From positions 533,451 through 597,450 of the forward strand of contig CM035355.1 of NCBI GenBank assembly GCA_020137815.1: 64,000 nt of DNA. Reading direction: 5' to 3'. Position numbers and translations under genes: made by a program. Origin of the DNA: Hormiphora californensis (taxonomy: Eukaryota; Ctenophora; Tentaculata; Cydippida; Pleurobrachiidae). Below, in pieces: positions 55,441-64,000 of this stretch. The notes beneath the pieces are model-generated. The model did not search any database. It was given only the letters and a program-made list of their open reading frames with translations, and was not told the DNA's origin. Within the stretch, counting starts at the first letter, position 1, and each line of letters begins with the position of its first letter.

Positions 55441-56580
55441 ATCTGAGAAGTGGGGGAGGGAGATGGGGGAGGAGAAAAGAGAGGGATCAAGGCATCGTGT
55501 TGGGGGGGGGCGGGGGGGGGTGAATAGTGATAGAGTGGTGGTAAGGGGAGAAGCGAGAACAGGTGGGTTGAGGGAGTGGGAATGACCGGTGGAAGGGTGA
55601 GAGAGAGAAACACGATGCTAAGAGAGAGGTGAACAGTTAGTGGGTGGAGCGGGAAGGAGCACTTCTTTTAAACAGGTGGAAACGAAAAGAAGGGGAGGGA
55701 ACTAGGTAGTAGACAAACGTGCGGGAGGAGGGGGGGAGCGGAGGTAAAGGAGGAATCTGAGGCTGACGAAGAGCACTGAGAGCAGCTAGGGAGGGTGGTT
55801 TCCTGGGAAAAGGGCAGCGAGGTCTGGAGTGAAAGGGTGAGATGAAGGAGGGCCAGAAGGTGAGGAATGGAAAAGGTGAGCGTACAGAAGAGCAAGAGCG
55901 AGACGAGGATCCGGGATCAAATAGAGGGGGCTGGAACGAGGGGGAGATGGAGGAGTCAAGACCAGCGGTGGAGACGGACGAGAAGGAGCGGAGTGTCGGT
56001 GGAGGCCGGGCTTGTCGGGGGACAAGGGGAATGACGGAGCGATGCAACTCAGAGAGAGGAAAGTAGATGGAAAACCACAGACAGGAAAAAGGGCGGTGAG
56101 GGCTGGAAAGGTGAAGAGGGCCAAGAGATGGAGTTGATGAAGGAGAGGGGGATCACCCAGTGAGCGGAGAGGCGTGACCTGGAACGAGGGTTATCAGAGG
56201 AGAGCTGGAACGCGAATATACGATGAGGTTGACAGAGCGGTAGAGAGGGAAGGGTGGAAAGGGTTGGAGTCACAGTCGAGAAGAAGTGGAGGCGGTGACA
56301 TGAATCCCAGGACAGTGCCTGGAAAAAGAGGGTATCAGAGGAGAGCTGGAACGAGGAGTATGAGGAGGAGGTCTGACAGGGAGGTAGAGCGAAGAGCAGA
56401 GGAAGGAAGGGACTGTCGGAGGGCTCCAGGGAGGGGGGGGTTGGGAAAGGGTTGGAGTCAGCAGGCGAGAAAGCAGTAGGGCAGGAAATAAGGGTTGAGG
56501 AAGGGAGAGGAGTGGAGCCGGTGTACATAAAGACGCGGGAAAACCAGACAAAGAAGAGAGAGAGATGAAGTAGCACAGGG
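55440..56580. repeat. G/A-rich region with about 140-bp imperfect repeats
   Basis: TATCAGAGGAGAGCTGGAAC occurs at about 56191 and 56330, and each copy leads to GGGAAGGGTGGAAAGGGTTGGAGTC or GGGAAAGGGTTGGAGTCA. Related GGCTGGAACGAGGGGGAG is at about 55929. It may be the 3' untranslated part of the minus-strand LINE that follows. Long Pro/Ser-rich minus-strand frames here are compositional. Confidence 0.5.
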
Positions 56581-56599
56581 GGTACCCCGCTAGTAAGGG

Positions 56600-59500
56600 T
56601 TAGCCCGCGCCCCCACTCTAGGGGTGAGACGGCGCGCCCTCCTGCAACGAGTCCCCCGACCTCTCAGCGTGGAGGATGGTTAACATAGTGAGCCAGAATG
56701 TTAGATGCAATAGGGGGTTTTCAGGGTATGAGTCAGGTCCATCAGTAGAGTTTGGAATCACTAGGCAATGTTCTAAGGTAGTCAGACATCTGATCTGGGT
56801 GGTTAGTACTGGAGACAGGTGGAAGAGGAGGTGGTCCTCGTCTTCCACATGGAGACAAGCCCGATCCATTACACAGGAACAAATTCTTTTGTCCCTTAGG
56901 GAGGATACTAGAGAAGTACGGACCTCTTTCGATTGCAAGATGGTGGAGCTAGTAAGAAAACGGTTAAGGTGGTTCTGTTTCCGTAGTGGATACGGTATGT
57001 AGCACTTGGCTGGAGAGAAAATCCATATCACCCGCTTTAAAGAAGGAAGAGCTGGGATTTCGGTTTGATGTGCCTCGCTCTAAACAGGATCGAAAAGCAC
57101 AGCGAGGATGGTGTTCACCTTTCAGGGGTCCTAAAACCAGCCTGATGCAAGCGGAGGAGAGGGTCGGGAGAGGGGCGACAGGGTTAGGGGGTTAGGGTGT
57201 GGGGTGGGACTGCTTTGGGATCTCTAATGATTCGAGCGGCCGTCAATGTGAAGGTAGCCTTCCTTTTAAAGCCTATAGATTCATCCAGCTGAGGAGGGGC
57301 AGGATCGACGGAACCAAGGTAGGTGGTACTTCTATTGTTCAGTAAGAGCTCGCTTGGCTAGACATGAGCTCTATCATAGTTTGGAGGCCTATTGACGAAG
57401 GATTTAGAGTGGGCCTATATCCTGTCCTAGATGCGAGAGGCTGGGCGGCCGGCAAGCTTTCCATCAGCACGTTAGAGGTCCTCCTCTGTGAGGCCCCCAA
57501 GCGCCCACTTCAGGAACTGATGTGTACCTTCAGTGGGATCTGATGCATTCTCTTCAGCTGGTGCGGTGATCATGCTAGTAGCCTAGAATTTTGAGAGTGT
57601 AAGCCCTGGGTGACCAGATTTGCGGCCTGGCCATAGAACAGGATAGGTTTGCACGCGAGGGTGGCAAAGAGGATAAAAAGGCTCTTGGGGATTTATAACG
57701 TCTCTACTAATTGCCTTCTGGAGCGCGTAACCGGCTTCTAGTTGCCTTAGTGCAGCAGGTCCAGCTTGGGGCTTTTTGTACTTTTGCCGTCGCTTGAAGG
57801 TTGATACCAAGGTAACAGTACCGGATGTATTCTCCACTAGGTTTGAGCCGAGTTTGAGCTGGGGACCGGGGGCGTCCAATGCTCAGATGAAAACCAGGTC
57901 TTGTTTTACCCACAGGGATTCTAACCCCCGTCTTTGCAGAACTTGCCGAGCAAATCGAGGAGTTTTGGGCGGTGACGGGTTGGTAGCTAGTAAAACAAGA
58001 TCGTCTGCCCACAGCAGGTGGCTGAGGGGGAATCCGGAGAGAGTAGGACACCCCCCTGTAATTTTATTACGCCTGGGGAGATAAATCATGGAGATACTTC
58101 ATGTGCTTGAAAGGTAGGGGTCAGAGCGGATGACCCTGCTCTGTGCCCTTTCTGTGGGAACTTTCGACTCAGGAACCCCGATATTTTGATCTGGCTGGGG
58201 TGTGAGTCTATACCTTGGTTCTGAGCGTTGTAGAAGTTCCCCGTAATGCCCAGCGCCTCGCCAGTTTGTAGACAGAGCCTGTCGTGGGGACGCTGTCGAC
58301 ATAAAGCCTTCCGCAGGTCGACAATATCCCATACAGGTCTACGGGCCTTCTAAACACTTCCACGAGAGTCTGACAATGTAAAGAGATGGTCGCATGTCTG
58401 TTGAACCTGGGCAACAAGCCCAATTGATTTGGGGTGGTTCAGGGCAATGTGCTGACGAAGGACTGGAAGTCCCTGTTAAGGAAGGAGCAGGAGCTGGTAG
58501 AGTTTGACCCTAACTACCACCGCCACGCTCGATAGTCTGTCTGGGTCTCATGCGGGGCCCCTTTTGTGAAGAGGGGGTTGAGGGAGTTGCTCCAGGGATA
58601 GGCAAAACCGGGGGGGGGCTCTTTCCAAGCATAGATTAAGACATAGTGAGAGTTTCACACTGGGCCTATTAGGCAACTTCAATATTTTCGTTGCTGGATG
58701 GCATTCATCGCTGACAGCGTTCCCTCTTTTAAGTTTCTTAATTGTTTCCTCGACCTCAGAGGCGGAGAACCGATCGTTCCACTCAGGAGCACCACAAGGA
58801 CTTCAGCTAGGAGATCCGCTTCTTCGAGGAGCTGCTCTTTCCTAACAGTATCAAGGGTTGGATGGGAGTCCCTATAGAGATTTTGGAAGAAGGAATGGAA
58901 GGAGTTAAGATCGTGAGTATCAAGGCCTGATGCGCTGCTGTTGAATTGTTTCAACTTTTTCAGCTGGTTCCAGTCGACAGATGCCCCTTCCTCAATTTTC
59001 TTGTTCTCGTTTCCCAGGAAGGCCATCATGTGCTTTCTGCTAACTTTCCTCATGTGGGCCTTTGTTTTATAGAACTTGTGTCTTAAGTGGTCATTCTGGG
59101 GGTCTGTGTCAGCCAGAGTTCGAGCGTCATTGACGGCACCCTTAGCCTCCTTTATTTCTCTGTTGGCCCAAGGAGGTTAAGCGGGCGCTTTTGTTTCATT
59201 CCTGGCAGTTTGACCTAGAGAGATGGAGAGTACGCGAGAGTGGAGATATGATCCAGAAAAGCCTGGCATGCATTGGTAGCATCTCCGGCACTAGGATTCG
59301 GGAGGGCGGAACGGATGGTGGCGGATACCGGGAGGTCGGAGAGGTCAGAAGGTAGGCTTTCCCGAAAGGACTTCAGCTGGCTCGGGACTATGGAAAACGG
59401 GGGTGTGGTGCCCGGGTGGTAGGTGTGTGGTGAGGAGAAGCAGAGGAGTTCGTTGGCGAGGTGTTCAGGACAAGCAAGAGAGGCCGATGGTCTGAGTGGT

Positions 59501-59930
59501 TGGTAAGCGGGAGGATCCTCATATAATCCAGCCGGTTGGCAAGGGGGGTGGACACCGCGAAGTAATCGATTATACGGAGCATCCATTGTACTGGATGCTA
59601 GTAAAGTCCCCAGTTACATCGCCAAGCGTCCTACCGTTCAACAACCGCAGCTGGCAGTTTTGAATGAGTGAGACAAATTCCTTGTGGTGTCCACCAATGA
59701 TAGGATCTCGGGTTGAGCGAGGTGGGAGTTGATCGGGGATGTAGTCCTCAGGCATCGGACAGAACCCGACCCCTTCTCCGTCAGGTTCCCACTCAGCGAC
59801 TGTGCAAGGGTCGGGTCCCACACGTGCGTTCAGGTCACCTCCTAGGATTACATCGACACCAGTGAGGGAACTAAGAAGCTCTTCAGCAGATATTATGGTT
59901 TCCTTCCCCAATTCCAAACTATGCCACAAT
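56600..59930 (-). mobile_element. decayed non-LTR retrotransposon ORF2 (endonuclease, RT, C-terminal finger)
   Basis: Reading on the minus strand, 59929-59570 gives an AP-type endonuclease segment with VDVILGGDLNARVG, LLNGRTLGDVTGDFTS and YNGCSV. It continues after a frame change in 59586-59388 with IDYFAVS and NHSDHRPLLLVL. Then come a linker (59053-58679, WNQLKKLKQFN...) and broken reverse-transcriptase pieces, with the catalytic box LLWADDLVLLATN at about 58020-58060. A C-terminal Cys/His region follows (57031-56618, CSCVMDRACLHVEDEDHLLF). Order and motifs fit a LINE ORF2. Multiple frame changes and stops mean it is inactive as assembled, and the 5' end is truncated near 59930. Clade not determined. 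Confidence 0.8.
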
Positions 59931-60475
59931 ATTTAATTTTATAACTGCTTTGGGTCTGTAGAATTGTTTACTCTCACCTATTAGGTTGGTTACGAAGTCA
60001 CCCCTTTTATTGCATTACTCTGTGAGTCATATCAATGCTGAGGGGTAATTTTATTACCAACCTATTAGGTGAGTCACCTAGATATTTGGTCAAATATAAT
60101 TTTCCAGCAATTGCCCAAAGTCGTTTGAAACTGGCACTGAATACCAAAAGCATTACGGCATACGAGTTCATCAATTCTGAACGACTATAACTCACAAGGA
60201 CTAAGTGTAAAAAATGTGTATTAAAATTTGAGCCAAATCAGCCCTCAATTAGAAGATAAGATTTTAGATTTTGAAGGTTGATTAGTGTCAAACATTCAAA
60301 ACTTTGTCACGATGTTTAATTTTTTAACTGCTGGGTCTGTAAAATTGTATACTCTCACCTAAATGTTTGGTCAAATATAAATAGCCTACTTGAATCTGCA
60401 AACTCATTTATGACTTTGGCCAAGTACTGAATGCCAAAAACATTATGGCATACGAGTATGAGTATTTTGAACAGT
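59921..60475. repeat. diverged direct repeat
   Basis: Two copies, about 59925-60185 and 60306-60475, share TTTAATTTT(A/T)(A/T)AACTGCT, GTATACTCTCACCTA or GTTTACTCTCACCTA, GGTCAAATATAA and CATTA(C/T)GGCATACGAGT. The second copy ends in GCATACGAGTATGAGTA, the same motif that builds the palindromes at 47.5-52 kb. Confidence 0.65.
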
Positions 60476-60522
60476 AGAGGATTTGCTCTCCAAGTGCTCT
60501 CTGGTAGATACTGATATGAGTA

Positions 60523-60673
60523 AAGTCGGATTTTTTGAAGTTGTCACCCCAAAATGACCGCGCATGTGAAATTTATCAATTTTGACGCGCACACCACACG
60601 TTAACATGTGATGTGACGCGCAAAAACATTCCGCGCACGAGAAGGGGGGTGACAACTTCAAAAAATCCGACTT
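60523..60673. mobile_element. 151-bp MITE, third family member, TA-flanked
   Basis: Perfect inverted ends AAGTCGGATTTTTTGAAGTT / AACTTCAAAAAATCCGACTT continue to GTCACCCC / GGGGTGAC and are flanked by TA on both sides. The core (ACACGTTAACATGTGAT, ACGCGCAAAA, ATTCCGCGCACGA) matches the MITEs near 31.5 kb. The outer 30 bp are only partly related to theirs. Confidence 0.85.
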
Positions 60674-60799
60674 TACTTTAATACGATTATGAGAACAATG
60701 GTTAATTCTTAGAAAAATTTGAAACCACTCATACGCGTATTCCTCTCCAGTATTCAAAAGGGGGAGAACCCAAAAAGAGAGTCCGCGACGCGACCCCTG

Positions 60800-61100
60800 G
60801 GGGGGAAAGGGGGAACCGGGGAGAGAGAGAAGAGGTTTAAAAAAAGAAGGAAAAGAGAGAGGGAGAGAAAGGAGAAGAGAGAAAAGAGAGAGAAGAGAGC
60901 AGAGAAGAGAGAGAGAGAGAAGAGGAGAAGAGAGAGAGATAGAGAAGAGAAGAGAAAGGAAAAGGGAAGAGAGAAGAGAGAGAAAGAGAGAGAGGAGCGA
61001 GATAAGAGAGTCGAAGAGAGTCAGATGTGAAAGGAGAGAGAGAGATAGAGAGAGAGAAGAGAGGAGAGAGAGAGAGAGAGAAGAGAGAGTAGAGAGGAGC

Positions 61101-61136
<36 letters not shown>

Positions 61137-61152
61137 AGAGAGAGAGATTAGT

Positions 61153-61183
<31 letters not shown>

Positions 61184-61200
61184 CGAGAGAATTTCTAGCA
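60800..61200. repeat. GA-rich low-complexity region
   Basis: About 400 bp of GAGA/GAAGAGA sequence upstream of the receptor exons. Together with the CT array at 61293-61358 it makes another purine/pyrimidine inverted pair. Confidence 0.85.
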
Positions 61201-61290
61201 GAGAGGACTCAATTTATGCTCTATTTTAGCTCGACATTTTTATCCTTTAATCTACTCTATTTTCGATCTCTATCGCTGCGTAGCTCTATC

Positions 61291-61292
<2 letters not shown>

Positions 61293-61358
<66 letters not shown>
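61293..61358. repeat. (CT)n microsatellite serving as polypyrimidine tract
   Basis: A CT array of about 66 bp ends 21 bp before the acceptor CTTCCTCCAG at 61379, so it probably forms part of the 3' splice site of the first visible receptor exon. Confidence 0.88.
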
Positions 61359-61359
<1 letters not shown>

Positions 61360-61379
61360 ACCACTATCCCTTCCTCCAG

Positions 61380-63942
61380 AATGGTTATGTATCGAGGAAG
61401 GGTATCAAAGAGAGGATCAGAAATCAAAATACCGGAGATATTCTGCAACATCAGTGGATACATCTTCTTCGTTGTTATGAGAATGACGGTTCAGATTAGC
61501 ACTCTCCTAGCACTGGATCGACTCATAGCTGGTACGTGTTGTACACAGGTCTGTTAGTTGTTACTATGTGTTGAGTATTTCAAAAGATACTGGCCCCACT
61601 TTTATTCTATCACATTGAAGCTGCATGATCATTCCCATAACGAAGTTCTTTTTTTCCAGTTCAATACCCTCTGATCCACAAGTTTAAAATTCAAAAACAA
61701 GGATACGTTTGGGTTCTTTCCTTTTTCTGGGCATTCAATCTACTGTCAATGGCAACACCATTCTTTGCTGGAAAGTAAGTTCCCACCCCCACCTCCCTAG
61801 TTTCATTCAGTTTCTGACTGGATTTTGAGATTTGAGACTCGGCCGATCTCCCACGGTACACCCCGATTTGTTTGGGATTTGTTTTCCATGAATCGAGACA
61901 TATATGGTCTTTTTTTTTTAACTTGTGCAACTACCAAATTTTTTCAAATTATCATAGCAAAATAGCTGTGGCCACTGGAAATTTACTCAGCACCTCAAAA
62001 AATCGAGAAATATTAAAAGTTCAATTTAGTGAAAGAACGAAGTCTCTAGCTTACTCCAGTGAGGTGCTATAGCATTTCTACGCCGTGAGGTGCTATCGTG
62101 AGGTGCCCACGGCGTGCCTGGTGAAATTTTAACACGACCTAGCATGCGACGGGAAACCACCACTTGTACGTGGTAGCTGAGGGTCTACAGAATGGCGCTA
62201 CGGTGCGGGAAAAAACATTCCATTCCCTAAAATCCTTTTTTTTACTTTTATTTGATTTGGGTCAAAATTGGCTATATTAAACGTGGTCCCGAAAAATCCA
62301 TAATGACTTAGCACACGAAATATGTCACCCCCACCTATTTTTGCACGTAGAATCGATTGCCGTTGAAGTCGAATCTCTAAAATGACTGTAAAATGGTCAA
62401 AAGTTGATTTTTTACCATTTTTTGGAGGTTTTTGGCCCCTAAACCATTGAAAACGTTGAGATAGGAATTTGAAACTAGTGCCAATCGTTAAAATGGTCAT
62501 TTTTCTACCAAGAACCAAGTTTTCGTGTATATCCGATTTATGGTTAGATTTGGGCAAATTGTTGAAATCTGCCAACTAGGAGAACCGTAACTTGATTTTC
62601 TTGTTTTTTGGATTTTGGCATTTTTGACAAACTTCTGATTGAAATGGTCAATCGGGACCATGCTTAAGTTGTTTATGGGACAAATTTCGACTAAAATCCA
62701 AGATTTCATACCAATCCAATAACAGATCGTTGATTTATAGAAAATTTAAGTAGGCAAAACGGTCAAAATAAGCAAGAAAAGTTGTCATTTTGACCGTTTT
62801 GCCTACTTAAATTTTCTATAAATCAACGATCTGTTATTGGATTGGTATGAAATCTTGGATTTTAGTCGAAATTTGTCCCATAAACAACTTAAGCATGGTC
62901 CCGATTGACCATTTCAATCAGAAGTTTGTCAAAAATGCCAAAATCCAAAAAACAAGAAAATCAAGTTACGGTTCTCCTAGTTGGCAGATTTCAACAATTT
63001 GCCCAAATCTAACCATAAATCGGATATACACGAAAACTTGGTTCTTGGTAGAAAAATGACCATTTTAACGATTGGCACTAGTTTCAAATTCCTATCTCAA
63101 CGTTTTCAATGGTTTAGGGGCCAAAAACCTCCAAAAAATGGTAAAAAATCAACTTTTGACCATTTTACAGTCATTTTAGAGATTCGACTTCAACGGCAAT
63201 CGATTCTACGTGCAAAAATAGGTGGGGGTGACATATTTCGTGTGCTAAGTCATTATGGATTTTTCGGGACCACGTTTAATATAGCCAATTTTGACCCAAA
63301 TCAAATAAAAGTAAAAAAAAAGATTTTAGGGAATGGAATGTTTTTTCCCGCACCGTAGCGCCATTCTGTAGACCCTCAGCTACCACGTACAAGTGGTGGT
63401 TTCCCGTCGCATGCTAGGTCGTGTTAAAATTTCACCAGGCACGCCGTGTGCCCCCGATTTGTAGAAATACCGTTTGATCAAAAATCTCCAAACTTTCAGA
63501 AATGGTGGGGATATTTCTCACTCATCAGATGAGGTGAAAACCATGGAAAAATTTACTCATTTGGTGAGGTGCAAGCCGATTTTAGAGCTAAAAGTTTACT
63601 CACTAGGGGTCAAATGAGTAAATAAAGAATTGAAACTTGGCATAAAGCAAGATTAGACAATTTCCCTCCTGATTTACCGAAAATTTGCTCTAAAAATTAT
63701 TCGAAGAGGTATATATACCTCTTCGAACAATTCTCAAATCTTTAATCCTCAGACCGTACTCGCTGGGCCTCTTTGAGTGTGTCTGCAATTGGAATATCGA
63801 TGGAGTGATGGGTGACCCGGGACAAGTCCTTAACTTTCTAATCGTCTTATTCTACATGATTCTCCCTATAACCGTCACCAACTTTCTAACAATCTTCTCA
63901 TCACTTTGGATCATCGTCTTTTTACTGAAGAAAAACCTTCGG
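61380..63942 (+). CDS. class A-like GPCR, three internal exons (TM3 to TM5)
   Basis: A seven-transmembrane receptor, partial. Exons are 61380-61531, 61660-61774 and 63753-63942; all junctions are GT-AG and in phase. Exon 1 carries the conserved Cys before TM3 (EIFCNISGYIFF) and TM3, ending ISTLLALDRLIA, where DRL replaces the usual DRY. Exon 2 continues VQYPLIHKFKI and TM4 (WVLSFFWAFNLLSMATPFF). Exon 3 gives the second extracellular loop with FECVCNW, whose Cys should pair with the TM3 Cys, and TM5 (QVLNFLIVLFYMILPITVTN) into a basic third loop (LLKKNLR). TM1-2 and TM6-7 exons were not found; TM6-7 probably lie beyond the window. The ligand cannot be predicted. Confidence 0.75.
62108..63449. 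mobile_element. 1.34-kb near-perfect palindrome in a GPCR intron
   Basis: Two arms of about 650 bp meet near 62778. The outer ends are CACGGCGTGCCTGGTGAAAT / ATTTCACCAGGCACGCCGTG. The arms are almost identical (for example one extra A in a poly-A run), and the spacer is about 25 bp. Identical 70- and 125-residue frames appear on both strands because of symmetry and show no recognisable domain. It is probably a large foldback element, or an inverted-duplication artefact. Confidence 0.85.
63450..63752. other. intron remainder before the last GPCR exon
   Basis: Contains repeats of TTACTCA(T/C)... and GTGAGGTGC-type phrases also seen left of the palindrome (62060-62105), plus a short GAAGAGGTATATATACCTCTTC palindrome at about 63703-63726. 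No gene. Confidence 0.5.
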
Positions 63943-64000
63943 GTAAGCAATTATTTCTACTTGTTGACTGGGATTGAGGTAGGAACTACCCGCGATATTT

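Noticed and set aside
55335-56576. Pro/Ser/Leu-rich minus-strand frames
   Set aside because: Compositional by-products of G/A-rich imperfect repeats; possibly LINE 3' sequence, not a gene.
62198-63358. Identical 125- and 70-codon frames on both strands
   Set aside because: Mirrored by the palindrome and without a recognisable domain; recorded as a finding but not as genes.

Overview
The window is eukaryotic, almost certainly animal. It has intron-split genes with GT-AG junctions, a myotubularin-FYVE phosphatase, BTB-domain genes, a rhodopsin-type receptor, non-LTR retrotransposons and very many (GA)n/(CT)n microsatellites. Introns are mostly short (about 100-300 bp) and genes are densely packed. 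An early-branching or marine invertebrate such as a sponge would fit, but the sequence alone does not fix the phylum. It is scaffold-grade sequence: a 100-N gap lies at 52752-52851, and 42120-47000 reads like poorly polished consensus.

Layout. Positions 1-12470 are mostly non-coding, with microsatellites, one foldback element (1402-1861) and one weak two-exon gene candidate. At 12491-14073 lies a retroelement with an intact ORF1-type protein, a 30-bp tandem array just upstream and a (TTGA)n-like tail, but no ORF2. Two palindromes follow (14973-15992 and a perfect one at 16231-16500). From 27718 down to 17216 (minus strand) a 16-exon gene reads through in frame as a 1051-residue myotubularin-related phosphatase with a C-terminal FYVE finger. 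Its 5.3-kb intron holds two tandem, intronless plus-strand genes encoding a double-BTB, membrane-anchored protein family I cannot name.

Positions 27840-33660 are a nest of non-autonomous DNA elements with short motifs repeated at both ends. Positions 33849-42113 carry two consecutive enzymes of UDP-GlcNAc synthesis on the same strand: UAP1 (three frameshifts) and PGM3 (partial, split by introns). An intronless inositol monophosphatase sits inside a PGM3 intron, and a TTCGG-bounded repeat element lies between UAP1 and PGM3. The stretch 42120-47215 is homopolymer-rich and contains remnants of a LINE with an SGNH hydrolase and an endonuclease. Positions 47500-52751 are nested palindromes that end at the N gap. 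They are followed by a (GGGAA)n minisatellite, a decayed minus-strand LINE (56600-59930), and three exons of a class A-like GPCR (61380-63942) whose intron is filled by a 1.3-kb palindrome.

Functional links. PGM3 makes GlcNAc-1-phosphate and UAP1 converts it to UDP-GlcNAc, so their adjacency is notable. Myotubularin and inositol monophosphatase both act in inositol-phosphate metabolism, but nothing in the sequence shows that they are linked.
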